From positions 2,170,001 through 2,234,000 of the forward strand of contig NZ_CP047020.1 in the NCBI RefSeq assembly GCF_009796285.1: 64,000 nucleotides of DNA. Direction: 5' to 3'. Origin of the DNA: Streptomyces broussonetiae (GTDB lineage: Bacteria; Actinomycetota; Actinomycetes; Streptomycetales; Streptomycetaceae). Shown one piece after another: positions 30,879-41,904 of this stretch. Every line of letters starts with the position of its first letter. Within the stretch, counting starts at the first letter, position 1. The position numbers and the translations under genes are program-made. The notes below the pieces were generated by a model. The model was not told the DNA's origin. It worked only from the letters and a program-made list of their open reading frames with translations, and did no database searches.

Positions 30879-32234
30879 TCAGGAACGCTTGCGACCGAGG
30901 TGTTTCCTGGTCCACTCGACCGCGTCGGCGTATCTGGCCTCCGTGCCGTGCCGGGTCGGGGTGTAGTACGTGCGGTCCTTCAGGGCGTCCGGGGCGTACT
31001 GCTGCTCGGCGATTCCCTCCGCCAGGTCGTGTGGGTACACGTACCCCTGCGCGTGGCCGAGCTTGGCCGCGCCCTGGTAGTGCCCGTCGCGCAGGTGGGG
31101 CGGGACCGGGCCCGCCAGCCCCTTGCGGACGTCCTCCAGGGCAGCGCCGATCGCGGTGGTCGCGGAGTTGGACTTGGGGGCGAGGGCGAGGGCGATCGTG
31201 GCGTGGCTGAGGGTGAGGGCGGCCTCGGGAAAGCCGATCATGGCGACGGCCTGGGCGGCGGCGACCGCGATGGGCAGCGCGTTCGGGTCGGCGAGTCCGA
31301 TGTCCTCGCTCGCGGAGATCATCAGTCGGCGGGCGATGAAGCGGGGGTCCTCGCCCGCCTCGATCATGCGAGCCAGGTAGTGCAGGGCGGCGTCTACGTC
31401 GGAGCCGCGGATGGACTTGATGAGGGCGCTGGCGACGTCGTAGTGCTGGTCGCCGTCGCGGTCGTACTTCACCGCGGCCCGGTCGACGGTCTGCTCGAGC
31501 GTCTCGAGGCCGATCTCCCGCTCGCCCTTGTCGAGCGCCGCTCCGGCGGCGGCCTCCAGGGCGGTCAGGGCCCGGCGGGCGTCGCCGCCGGCGATGCGCA
31601 GCAGGTGCTCCGCGGTGTCGTCGGGGAGGCCGACGGCGTCCTTCAGGCCGCGCTCGTCGCTCAGGGCGCGCTTGAGCAGGCCGCGGACGTCGTCGTCGGT
31701 GAGGGGCTCCAGTGTCAGCAGGAGCGAGCGGGACAGCAGGGGCGAGATCACCGAGAAGTACGGGTTCTCCGTGGTGGCCGCGATCAGCGTCACCCAGCGG
31801 TTCTCGACCGCCGGGAGCAGGGAGTCCTGCTGGGCCTTGCTGAAGCGGTGGATCTCGTCCAGGAAGAGGACGGTCTCCTTGCCGAAGCCTCCGGTGGCGC
31901 GGCGGGCGCCGTCGATGACCGCGCGGACCTCCTTGACGCCCGCGGTGATCGCGGACAACTCCACGAACCGCTTGTTCGTTGCCTTGGAGACGACGTACGC
32001 CAAGGTCGTCTTGCCCGTCCCGGGCGGGCCCCAGAGGATCACCGAGGACGGTCCGGCGGGGCCGCCGGACCCCTCGCCGACCAGCCGGCGCAGCGGCGAG
32101 CCGGGCTTGAGCAGATGCTGCTGGCCCACGACCTCGTCGAGGGTGCGCGGGCGCATCCGCACCGCCAGGGGGCTGCCTGCCGGGTCCTTCTCCTGGCGTT
32201 CTTCCGCCGCTGCGGTGAAGAGGTCGGGTTCCAC
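30879..32234 (-). CDS. rarA: Replication-associated recombination protein A (RarA/MgsA AAA+ ATPase)
   Basis: This clamp-loader-like AAA+ ATPase acts at stalled replication forks. Walker A is [10 protein letters not shown], Walker B FLDEIHRF, and the sensor region reads [11 protein letters not shown]; the RarA C-terminal part shows [20 protein letters not shown] and [16 protein letters not shown] at 32234 gives MEPDLFTAA with AGGG at good spacing; a TTG at 32240 is an alternative. Length is 451 aa. It lies between rpsD and the VKOR gene. Confidence 0.95.
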   Translation of the reverse strand: MEPDLFTAAAEERQEKDPAGSPLAVRMRPRTLDEVVGQQHLLKPGSPLRRLVGEGSGGPAGPSSVILWGPPGTGKTTLAYVVSKATNKRFVELSAITAGVKEVRAVIDGARRATGGFGKETVLFLDEIHRFSKAQQDSLLPAVENRWVTLIAATTENPYFSVISPLLSRSLLLTLEPLTDDDVRGLLKRALSDERGLKDAVGLPDDTAEHLLRIAGGDARRALTALEAAAGAALDKGEREIGLETLEQTVDRAAVKYDRDGDQHYDVASALIKSIRGSDVDAALHYLARMIEAGEDPRFIARRLMISASEDIGLADPNALPIAVAAAQAVAMIGFPEAALTLSHATIALALAPKSNSATTAIGAALEDVRKGLAGPVPPHLRDGHYQGAAKLGHAQGYVYPHDLAEGIAEQQYAPDALKDRTYYTPTRHGTEARYADAVEWTRKHLGRKRS

Positions 32235-32312
32235 GTCCAAAACCCTAAATCACGGCACTGACAAAGCCGCCGGGCCGGGGGCGGGGCCTTCCGGGAGAGA
32301 GGATCCGGCCGG

Positions 32313-32969
32313 CTAGGCCCAGAGCTGGCTGCCCCAGCGGGTGAGGATCAGCATGGCGATGATGCCGCAGTGCGTGACCGGGACGACCCAGGTGAACTCG
32401 GAGAAGAACGACTTGAGCCACCGCGGGGCCGGCAGGAAGTCGTTGCGGACGTTGAACGAGGTCACGTACCAGAACATGGTGATCGTCGCGACCCAGGCCA
32501 GCGAGCACCACAGGCACAGCGCGTTGATCCGGTACAGGGACTGGAACTGCAGCCAGGTGACGAAGCAGACACCGAAGAGCGTGCCGAAGTTGAAGGTCAG
32601 CCAGTACCAGCGCGGGAAGCGGGCGCGGGTCAGCAGGCTCATGCCGACGCAGATGACGATGCCGTAGCAGACCAGGCCGAGCATGGGGTTCGGGAAGCCG
32701 AAGACGGCCGCCTGCTTGCTCTCCATGACGCTGCCGCAGGACACGATCGGGTTGACGCTGCAGCCCGGCGTGAAGGTCTTCCCGACGGCCTTCGCCTCGA
32801 GGATCTTGTTCTTGTCGATCGTGATGACCCAGGCCGCCAGCAGTCCGGCCGCACCGGTGATCGCCAGCAGCAGGGCGAAGGCGCGGCTGCCGCCCACCGT
32901 GCGGGGTGCGTCGGCGGCAGGCTCGGGCCCGGGCTCCGTGGGGACGTCTGTGACTGTCGTCTTGCTCAT
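32313..32969 (-). CDS. Vitamin K epoxide reductase (VKOR) family membrane protein
   Basis: Bacterial VKOR proteins reoxidise a DsbA-like partner and pass electrons to menaquinone, driving disulfide formation outside the membrane. The 218-aa protein has about five hydrophobic segments. It carries the loop cysteine pair in PGCSVNPIVSCGS and the redox CxxC in INALCLWCSLAW, the full four-cysteine set. No fused thioredoxin domain is present, unlike some homologues. ATG at 32969 is chosen; a GTG at 33011 is in frame without a ribosome site. It belongs next to rarA in Streptomyces. Confidence 0.92.
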   Translation of the reverse strand: MSKTTVTDVPTEPGPEPAADAPRTVGGSRAFALLLAITGAAGLLAAWVITIDKNKILEAKAVGKTFTPGCSVNPIVSCGSVMESKQAAVFGFPNPMLGLVCYGIVICVGMSLLTRARFPRWYWLTFNFGTLFGVCFVTWLQFQSLYRINALCLWCSLAWVATITMFWYVTSFNVRNDFLPAPRWLKSFFSEFTWVVPVTHCGIIAMLILTRWGSQLWA

Positions 32970-33114
32970 CCGCCGATTCCGTCGCTTGAGAGTTGGACCA
33001 TCTTCGGGCACGGGTCATTGTGCCGCACGCGCATATGTGTCCACCGTTCGAAGGACATAAGGAGGTACGCACGGTGGTCACGGGCCGCTCGGTTCCGGCC
33101 GAAGCTCGGGGGAC

Positions 33115-33525
33115 ATGACAGCACACGCGAACGAACGCGCGACGGGCGTCCGGGGACTGCGCAAGCGCTGCGGGGGCGGCACCGCGGTGGACTGCCTCGG
33201 TCCCGGTATCCGGCGCGGTGGGGTGTCCTGCCTGCTCGGGCCGGACGAAGCGGGCAAGGGCACCACGGCGGAGATCCTCCGGGGCAACCGGTGCCGGGAC
33301 GGGGCCAGGTGTCCGTCCTCGGTATGGGTCCGGCGGCGGGCACGCGCGCGTGGAGGTCCCGGTTGGGAATCGTCCGGCGGGACGAATCGGCGCCCGCCGG
33401 GTTGACGGTCTACGGGACGGCGCGCCACCTCGCCCGCCCACCACCCGCGCCGGCGCGACCCGAAGGAGGTCCTCCCCGCCCGGTCGGGCCGACCGTGAAG
33501 GCGGACAGCCGCATCACGTCCCTCT
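33115..33525 (+). pseudogene. Decayed ABC transporter ATP-binding protein (N-terminal part)
   Basis: From ATG 33115 the frame reads like an ABC ATPase: VRGLRKRCGGGTAVDCLGP, then RRGGVSCLLGPDEAGKGTT where the normal Walker A would be LLGPNGAGKTTT. Near 33297-33305 the homology jumps to another frame (VSVLGMGPAAG, AWRSRLGIV, GLTVYGTARHLA). A last match, KADSRITSLSG, stops at the ABC signature near 33526. The region between Q-loop and signature is shortened, and Walker B and everything after are gone. The damaged Walker A, frameshift and truncation make this a relic. Confidence 0.75.
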
Positions 33526-33527
33526 CG

Positions 33528-33570
33528 GGCCCCTCTTCGGCCCCTCTTCGGCCCCTCTTCGGCCCCTCTC
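33528..33570. repeat. 11-bp tandem repeat, four copies
   Basis: GGCCCCTCTTC is repeated at 33528, 33539 and 33550, with a fourth, slightly changed copy at 33561-33570. It lies exactly at the junction between the ABC relic and the response-regulator relic. Confidence 0.9.
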
Positions 33571-33624
33571 CGGCGACCGGCGCCGCCGGTGACACCTCAG
33601 GCCTGAGCGCCAGCGGCGGAACCG

Positions 33625-33972
33625 CGCCCGGACATCGTGCCGATGGGCCTGGACGTGCCCGGCGGCTCAGGCATGGACTCGATCGCAAGGCTGACCCAGC
33701 CCGGGGGCCCGTGCCGCGTGATCGTCCCGACGGCGTACGAGAGGGACCGGGACATCCTGCGGGCCGTGGCGGCGGGCGCGGCGGGCCACCCGCTGCAGGA
33801 CCTCCCCGGCGCGAACCGGCCGAAGGCTGTACGAACACGGAGATCGGCCGCCGCCGTTCATCAACGCGTCGGCGGTGAAGACCCCTCCGCCGTGCATCTT
33901 CGGCAAGCCGGGCAGGATGACCGGACCACGGCCGTCACCAGCGCCCTGCGGTACGGGTCGCTGGAGCAGTGA
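33625..33972 (+). pseudogene. Decayed NarL/LuxR-type response regulator
   Basis: The first part resembles a receiver domain: PDIVPMGLDVPGGSGMDSI corresponds to the usual ..VLMDLRMPG.., but the phosphoacceptor Asp is Gly; RVIVPTAYERDRDILRAVAA and AGAAGHPLQDLPGA match the late receiver. At about 33825 it jumps, in other frames, to pieces of the LuxR recognition region: TNTEIGRR, then AVKTPPPCIFGK, then DDRTTAVTSAL near the end. Linker and much of the helix-turn-helix are missing and at least two frameshifts are needed. Not expected to be functional. Confidence 0.75.
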
Positions 33973-33976
33973 AGTG

Positions 33977-34034
33977 GGAAGGGCGCCGGCCACGCGGCGG
34001 CATCGTATGCCGCCGCAGGCTCCGGCGCCCTTCC
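33977..34034 (-). terminator. hisS terminator, nested double stem
   Basis: The outer stem GGAAGGGCGCCGG (33977-33989) pairs with 34022-34034. Inside it, GCGGCGGCAT (33994-34003) pairs perfectly with 34007-34016. It starts 15 bases after the hisS stop. Confidence 0.9.
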
Positions 34035-34049
34035 TCTCGCGCGTCTCGA

Positions 34050-35312
34050 CTAGCCGAGCCGGGACCGCAGTTCGGGCAGGATCTCGTCCACGGCGATCGC
34101 CGTCTGCTCGCCCGACTCCATGTCCTTCAGCTGGACGACGCCGTCGGCGAGGTCGCGTTCGCCGGCCACGAGCGTGTAGCGGGCGCCACTGCGGTTGGCG
34201 TTCTTCATGGCGCCCTTCAGGCCCTTGCCGCCGTAGGAGAAGTCCGCCGAGATGCCGGCCTTGCGCAGCTCGGTGACCTTCGCGAACAGCAGACGGCGGG
34301 CCTCCTCGCCGAGCGGGACGGCATAGACCGACGTCGTGGACGGCAGGTCCAGCTCCACGCCCTCCGCCTCCAGCGCGAGGACCGTGCGGTCGACGCCCAG
34401 GGCCCAGCCGACCGAGGGCAGCGCCGGGCCGCCGATCATCTCGGACAGACCGTCGTAGCGGCCTCCGCCGCCCACCGCGGACTGCGAACCCAGACCGTCG
34501 TGCACGAACTCGAAGGTGGTGCGGGTGTAGTAGTCGAGGCCGCGCACCAGCTTCGGGTCGTCCTCGAAGGAGACGCCCGCCTCGGTGAGCAGTTCGCGGA
34601 CCTCCTCGTGGTACGCCTTGCAGGCGTCGCACAGGTAGTCGCGCAGCAGCGGGGCGCCCGTGAGCTGCTTCTGGACCGACTCGCGCTTGTCGTCGAGGAC
34701 GCGCAGCGGGTTGATCTGCGCGCGGTGCAGGGTGTCCTCGTCCAGGTCCAGGCCGCGCAGGAAGTCCTGCAGCGCGGCCCTGTACACCGGACGGCACTCC
34801 TTGTCGCCCAGGCTGTTGAGCAGGATGCGGAAGTCGCTGAGGCCCAGCGAGCGGTACGCCTGGTCGGCGAGGATGATCAGCTCCGCGTCCAGCGCCGGGT
34901 CCTCGGCGCCGATCGCCTCGGCGCCGACCTGGGAGAAGTGCCGGTAACGGCCCTTCTGGGGGCGCTCGTAGCGGTAGTACGAGCCGGAGTACCAGAGCTT
35001 GACCGGGAGGTTGCCCGACTTGTGCAGGTTGGCCTCGAGGGCCGCGCGCAGTACGGACGCCGTGCCCTCGGGACGCAGGGCGAGCCTGTCGCCGCCCTTG
35101 GTCTCGAAGGCGTACATCTCCTTGGTGACGATGTCGGTGGACTCGCCGACACCGCGCGCGAAGAGTTCGACGTTCTCGAATCCGGGCGTCTCGATGTAGC
35201 CGTAGCCCGAGGTGCGCAGCGGGGCGGCGATGGCCTCGCGGACGGCCAGGTACTGGGCGGAGTCCGGCGGGATCAGGTCATACGTGCCCTTGGGGGCCTG
35301 GAAGGTACTCAC
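34050..35312 (-). CDS. hisS: Histidyl-tRNA synthetase
   Basis: This class II synthetase charges tRNA-His. N-terminal [15 protein letters not shown], motif 2 around [19 protein letters not shown], the histidine signature [15 protein letters not shown] and motif 3 [13 protein letters not shown] are intact, followed by the anticodon-binding domain. GTG at 35312 gives 420 aa and is preceded by GAGAGAG; the open frame to 35966 is a shadow of the next gene. It is 14 bases downstream of the metallo-beta-lactamase gene. Confidence 0.97.
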   Translation of the reverse strand: MSTFQAPKGTYDLIPPDSAQYLAVREAIAAPLRTSGYGYIETPGFENVELFARGVGESTDIVTKEMYAFETKGGDRLALRPEGTASVLRAALEANLHKSGNLPVKLWYSGSYYRYERPQKGRYRHFSQVGAEAIGAEDPALDAELIILADQAYRSLGLSDFRILLNSLGDKECRPVYRAALQDFLRGLDLDEDTLHRAQINPLRVLDDKRESVQKQLTGAPLLRDYLCDACKAYHEEVRELLTEAGVSFEDDPKLVRGLDYYTRTTFEFVHDGLGSQSAVGGGGRYDGLSEMIGGPALPSVGWALGVDRTVLALEAEGVELDLPSTTSVYAVPLGEEARRLLFAKVTELRKAGISADFSYGGKGLKGAMKNANRSGARYTLVAGERDLADGVVQLKDMESGEQTAIAVDEILPELRSRLG

Positions 35313-35326
35313 GGAAAGCTCTCTCG

Positions 35327-36040
35327 TCACATTCCTCGTCGGGGAGCGGTATTCATGTCCGTTCCCTGGCCCGCCGCCACCTGCCGAAGGTACGGGTTGG
35401 TGGCGCGCTCCTGGCCGATGGTCGTCTGGGGGCCGTGGCCGGACAGCACCACGGTGGAGTCGTCGAGCGGCAGGCACACGCGGGCCAGCGACTCGAGCAT
35501 GTCCGGCATGGATCCGCCCGGAAGGTCGGTGCGTCCGATGGAGCCGGCGAACAGCAGATCCCCCGAGAAGAACACCGACGGGATGTCGGCGCTCTCGGGC
35601 ATCCGGAAGGTCACCGACCCCTTGGTATGGCCCGGCGCGTGCGCGACGGTGAACTCCAGGCCGGCCAGATCGAGGGTGGTGCCGTTCGTCAGCTCGCGGA
35701 CGTCGTCCGGCTCCCCTACGGTCAGCTCGCCCATCAACGGCATGCCGATGGACCGGCCGAGCGCCTTGTCGGGGTCGCTCATCATGTACCGGTCCTCGGG
35801 GTGGATCCAGGCCGGTACGTCGTGGGCCCCGCAGACCGGGACGACCGAGGCCACGTGATCGATGTGGCCGTGAGTGAGGACGACGGCGACGGGCTTGAGC
35901 CGATGCTTCTTCAGTGCTTCCTCGACGCCTACGGCGGCCTGGTGGCCCGGGTCGATGATCACGCACTCCTCACCGGGGGCAGGGGCGACGAGATAACAGT
36001 TCGTCCCCCAGGCCCCGGCAGGGAACCCGGCAATGAGCAC
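35327..36040 (-). CDS. Metallo-beta-lactamase-fold hydrolase (glyoxalase II-like)
   Basis: The 237-aa protein has the metal motif THGHIDH (HxHxDH) and later ligands in [28 protein letters not shown] and SGHGPQT. The layout fits glyoxalase II-like thioesterases; the natural substrate is unknown. The GTG start follows GAAGGACG. The same hydrolase lies beside hisS and relA in M. tuberculosis, so the pairing is conserved. It is divergent from the cyclophilin gene across 202 bases. Confidence 0.92.
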   Translation of the reverse strand: MLIAGFPAGAWGTNCYLVAPAPGEECVIIDPGHQAAVGVEEALKKHRLKPVAVVLTHGHIDHVASVVPVCGAHDVPAWIHPEDRYMMSDPDKALGRSIGMPLMGELTVGEPDDVRELTNGTTLDLAGLEFTVAHAPGHTKGSVTFRMPESADIPSVFFSGDLLFAGSIGRTDLPGGSMPDMLESLARVCLPLDDSTVVLSGHGPQTTIGQERATNPYLRQVAAGQGTDMNTAPRRGM

Positions 36041-36242
36041 GATCGTCCTTCGTTGTGTCGATTGGGTACGGCTTGCAGACGGCTCGCGAAAGGCTTGCCG
36101 GCGACGTCGGCCGCAGTCAGAGCCTACCGGCGCTGCCGTTTCCTCAGCGAACCCATATACGGTACGGGGCTACACGCAGCGGTCGGCTCACGAGCACGCA
36201 CGCGTACCGGTCGACACACGACACGCATGAGGAGAGAACCCG

Positions 36243-37076
36243 GTGGTCAGCCAGGAGCAGCGGCGGCGTCAGCTCGCCCGGGAGAAGTTCTTGCGGCAGC
36301 AGCAGCGGCGCACCGAGGCGCGGCGCAAGGCCCGCCTGCGCAACTCCGTCATCGCGTCGGTACTGGGCGTGGTCGTGATCGGCAGCGTCGCGCTGTACAC
36401 GACCGGGGTAATGAAGAACGGCGGCAACGACAAGAAGAACACCGCCTCCGACGTCACGCCCAGCGCCTCACCGACCAGCAAGGCCCCCGACCCGTGCGCG
36501 AAGCCCGCGGCCGGCTCGGTGAAGAAGCTGAGCTGGAAGAAGGAGCCGGCAATGACGATCGACACGTCGGCGAACTACACCATGAAGCTCGCGACGACGT
36601 GCGGTGACATCGACGTCGCGCTCAAGACGGCGGCGGCGCCGCACACGGTGAACTCGTTCAACTTCCTGGCGGGCCAGGGGTTCTTCGACCACACGAAGTG
36701 CCACCGCCTGGTCACCAGCGGTATCTACGTGCTCCAGTGCGGCGACCCGCAGGGCACCGGCATGGGCGGACCGGGCTACACGCTCCCGGACGAGAACCTG
36801 AAGGACAAGAGCCTCAAGAAGAACACCTACCCGGCGGGCACGGTGGCGATGGCCAACACCGGCCAGAAGCACACCGGCGGCAGCCAGTTCTTCCTCGTCT
36901 ACAAGGACAGCCCGCTGCCGCCCCAGTACACCCCGTTCGGCACCATCTCCGAGGCGGGCATGAAGGTGCTGACGAAGATCGCCGCCGCCGGTGCGCAGGC
37001 GGCCGACCCGACCTCGGGCAACACCCCGCCGAATGCGACCGTCGTGATCAACAAGGCGACGGTGACGAAGTCCTGA
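36243..37076 (+). CDS. Membrane-anchored cyclophilin-type peptidyl-prolyl isomerase
   Basis: This isomerase probably acts outside the membrane on exported proteins. A charged N-terminus (about 1-34, rich in Arg and Gln) is followed by one membrane helix (about 35-57), a Ser/Pro/Asp/Lys linker and the cyclophilin domain from near residue 110. Landmarks are TVNSFNFLAGQGFFDHTKCHR with its catalytic Arg (split here as TVNSFNFLA and CHRLVTSG), QCGDPQGTGMGG, and GGSQFFLVYKD. GTG at 36243 has GAGGAGAG six bases upstream. A short cyclophilin-like fragment follows at 37080-37170. Confidence 0.93.
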   Translation: MVSQEQRRRQLAREKFLRQQQRRTEARRKARLRNSVIASVLGVVVIGSVALYTTGVMKNGGNDKKNTASDVTPSASPTSKAPDPCAKPAAGSVKKLSWKKEPAMTIDTSANYTMKLATTCGDIDVALKTAAAPHTVNSFNFLAGQGFFDHTKCHRLVTSGIYVLQCGDPQGTGMGGPGYTLPDENLKDKSLKKNTYPAGTVAMANTGQKHTGGSQFFLVYKDSPLPPQYTPFGTISEAGMKVLTKIAAAGAQAADPTSGNTPPNATVVINKATVTKS

Positions 37077-37230
37077 CGCAATCCTGAAGACCAAGACGGC
37101 CAACTGCGGAATTTCGGTCGCGCTGGATGCGGACAGGCCGCCTGCCGGTCGCCTATGTTGGCCGTGACGAAACTGTGGACGATGCCCGGGGGCGCGAGGC
37201 TCCCCGCAGGCATCATGTGGAGGAGGCGCT

Positions 37231-38460
37231 GTGAGCAGCGACCCGTGGGGCCGCGTCGACGAGACGGGGACCGTGTACGTGCGTACGGCCGACGGCGAGC
37301 AGGTCGTCGGATCCTGGGCGGCCGGCTCCCCTGAGGAGGCGCTTGCCTACTTCGAGCGCAAGTACGAGGGCCTGGTTGTCGAGATCGGCCTCCTCGAGAA
37401 GCGAGTACAGACCACCGACCTGTCGGCGAAGGACGCCCAGGCCGCGATCGACCACCTGCGTGAGCAGGTGGACGCGCACCATGCGGTCGGTGACCTGGCG
37501 GTGCTGCGCGAGCGGCTGGACAAGCTCGTACAGGCCGTCGATGCGCGCCGTGAGGAGCGTAAGCAGCAGCGGGCCAAGCAGTCCGACGAGGCCCGCAAGG
37601 CCAAGGAGGACCTGGTCACCGAGGCGGAGCAGCTGGCGCAGTCCGACCAGTGGCGGGCCGCCGGTGAGCGCCTGCGGTCGCTGGTGGACACCTGGAAGGG
37701 CCTGCCGCGGCTGGACCGCAAGTCCGACGACGAGCTGTGGCATCGCTTCTCACACGCGCGGTCTGCGTTCTCCAAGCGCCGCAAGGCGCACTTCGCGCAG
37801 CTGGACGCGCAGCGCGAAGAGGCCCGCAGGACCAAGGAGCGGCTGGTCGCCGAGGCCGAGGCGCTGTCGGCATCGACGGACTGGGGTCCGACGGCGGCCC
37901 GCTACCGCGAGCTGATGGCGGAGTGGAAGGCCGCGGGCCGTGCCCAGCGCGAGCACGAGGACGACCTGTGGAACCGCTTCCGCGGCGCCCAGGACGTGTT
38001 CTTCGCCGCCCGCAGCTCGGTGTTCGCCGAGCGGGACGCGGAGCAGTCCGAGAACCTCAAGCTGAAGGAGGAACTGGCCGAGGAGGCCGAGAAGATCCTC
38101 CCGGTCACGGACCTCAAGGCCGCCCGGGCCGCCTTCCGCTCGGTCAACGAGCGCTGGGAGGCCATCGGCCACGTCCCGCGGGACGCTCGGCCGAAGGTCG
38201 AGGGCCGGATGCACGCCGTCGAGCGGGCGATCCAGGAGGCCGAGGAGGCCGAATGGCGCCGGACGAACCCGGAGGCACGCGCGCGTGCCGAGGGTCTGAC
38301 CGGTCAGCTCCAGGCCGCCGTGGACAAGCTGAGGGCGCAGATCGACCAGGCCCGCGGCCAGGGCAACAGCTCCAAGGCCGACAAGCTGGAGCGCGAACTG
38401 GAGGGCCGCCAGGCGCTCCTGGACCAGGCCCTCAAGGGCCTGCAGGAGTTCGGCGGCTAG
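37231..38460 (+). CDS. DUF349 coiled-coil protein
   Basis: The function in Streptomyces is unknown. The 409-aa protein is mostly alpha-helical and highly charged. Three or more DUF349-type units recur, with conserved WRAAGERLRSLVDTWKGL-, YRELMAEWKAAGRA- and FRSVNERWEAIGHV-like cores followed by D(D/E)LW.RF. A final coiled coil ends RQALLDQALKGLQEFGG. The GTG start has GGAGGAGG eight bases upstream. It lies between the cyclophilin gene and relA, facing relA across a 40-bp palindromic terminator. Confidence 0.88.
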   Translation: MSSDPWGRVDETGTVYVRTADGEQVVGSWAAGSPEEALAYFERKYEGLVVEIGLLEKRVQTTDLSAKDAQAAIDHLREQVDAHHAVGDLAVLRERLDKLVQAVDARREERKQQRAKQSDEARKAKEDLVTEAEQLAQSDQWRAAGERLRSLVDTWKGLPRLDRKSDDELWHRFSHARSAFSKRRKAHFAQLDAQREEARRTKERLVAEAEALSASTDWGPTAARYRELMAEWKAAGRAQREHEDDLWNRFRGAQDVFFAARSSVFAERDAEQSENLKLKEELAEEAEKILPVTDLKAARAAFRSVNERWEAIGHVPRDARPKVEGRMHAVERAIQEAEEAEWRRTNPEARARAEGLTGQLQAAVDKLRAQIDQARGQGNSSKADKLERELEGRQALLDQALKGLQEFGG

Positions 38461-38476
38461 GGTTTCCCCGACTTGC

Positions 38477-38516
38477 TGCGAAAGGGCCCCGTACGCGCGT
38501 ACGGGGCCCTTTCGCA
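38477..38516. terminator. 40-bp perfect palindrome, bidirectional terminator
   Basis: A perfect 20 + 20 base inverted repeat without spacer, flanked inside by AAAGGG/CCCTTT. It lies 16 bases after the DUF349 stop and 28 bases after the relA stop, so each convergent transcript reads into it. Confidence 0.92.
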
Positions 38517-38544
38517 TGCGGCGGTCGGCGCTGCACGCTCGGCG

Positions 38545-41082
<2,538 letters not shown>

Positions 41083-41195
41083 GAGGGCTCCTCGTGCGCG
41101 ATCCGGGTCCCCCGGTCAGGCTCCGGAGATCCCATGGTAGCGATCCTGCGGCTGGTCATCGCCTTCAGTCCGCTGTCAGGACCGTCTGCCTGTGC

Positions 41196-41221
41196 AACGC
41201 ATGAGGCCACGGCCGGATTCC
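41196..41221 (-). promoter_or_regulatory. SigR-type promoter upstream of relA
   Basis: On the minus strand, GGAAT (41221-41217) and GTT (41198-41196) are separated by exactly 18 bases, the consensus for the thiol-stress sigma factor SigR (GGAAT-N18-GTT). The predicted start near 41189 leaves a leader of about 107 bases. relA is a reported SigR target in S. coelicolor. Confidence 0.8.
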
Positions 41222-41297
41222 GGGAGATGGATTGGCGGTGTGCGGGGGGCGTGCGGAGGGTGTCCTGAACATGGTCGCGCGGGCGCCCGCCCGCATG

Positions 41298-41336
41298 CGT
41301 ACGGCCGCCCCGGCGCGGTGCCGGGACGGCCGTACG
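41298..41336 (-). terminator. apt terminator
   Basis: CGTACGGCCG (41298-41307) pairs with CGGCCGTACG (41327-41336); CCCGGC/GCCGGG continue the stem past one mismatch. It is 20 bases after the apt stop and upstream of the relA promoter. Confidence 0.85.
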
Positions 41337-41355
41337 ACAAGAATCGCAGGGTGGG

Positions 41356-41904
41356 TCAGACCTGAAGCAGCGCCTCCAGCGGGGCCCCCGCGAGGGCCGG
41401 CTCCAGGCGGGCGCGGCCGCCGAGGAAGCCCAGCTCCATGAGGACCGCCAGGCCCGAGACCTGGGCCCCGGCGCGCTGGATGAGGTGGATCGCGGCCTCG
41501 GCCGTACCGCCCGTCGCCAGCACGTCGTCGACGATCAGGACGCGGTCGGCGGAGGTCAGGTCCTCGGCGTGCACCTCGATCTCGGCCGAGCCGTACTCCA
41601 GGTCGTAGGCCTGGCGCAGCGTCGCTCCGGGGAGCTTGCCCGCCTTGCGGACCGGGATGAAGCCGAGGTCCGCGCGGACGGCGACCGGGGCGCCGAGGAT
41701 GAAGCCCCGGGCCTCGAGGCCCACGACCTTGGTCGCGCCGGTGTTGGTCGCGATCCCGGCGAGCGCGTCGGTGAGCGCCGTGAAGGCGGCCGGGTCCGCG
41801 AGGAGCGGGGTGATGTCCTTGAACATCACCCCGGGCTCGGGATAGTCGGCCACGTCACGGATACGGCTGAGCAGCAGCCCGGTGATGTCTGCCAGCTCGG
41901 TCAT
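41356..41904 (-). CDS. apt: Adenine phosphoribosyltransferase
   Basis: This enzyme salvages adenine to AMP with PRPP. The PRPP motif VLIVDDVLATGGTAEAA is intact, and ARGFILGAPVAV and PVRKAGKLPG are typical. Length is 182 aa. The ATG at 41904 overlaps the secF stop (ATGA). The long open frame up to 42534 in this frame is a shadow of secF. The secD-secF-apt-relA order is a known conserved actinobacterial arrangement. Confidence 0.96.
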   Translation of the reverse strand: MTELADITGLLLSRIRDVADYPEPGVMFKDITPLLADPAAFTALTDALAGIATNTGATKVVGLEARGFILGAPVAVRADLGFIPVRKAGKLPGATLRQAYDLEYGSAEIEVHAEDLTSADRVLIVDDVLATGGTAEAAIHLIQRAGAQVSGLAVLMELGFLGGRARLEPALAGAPLEALLQV

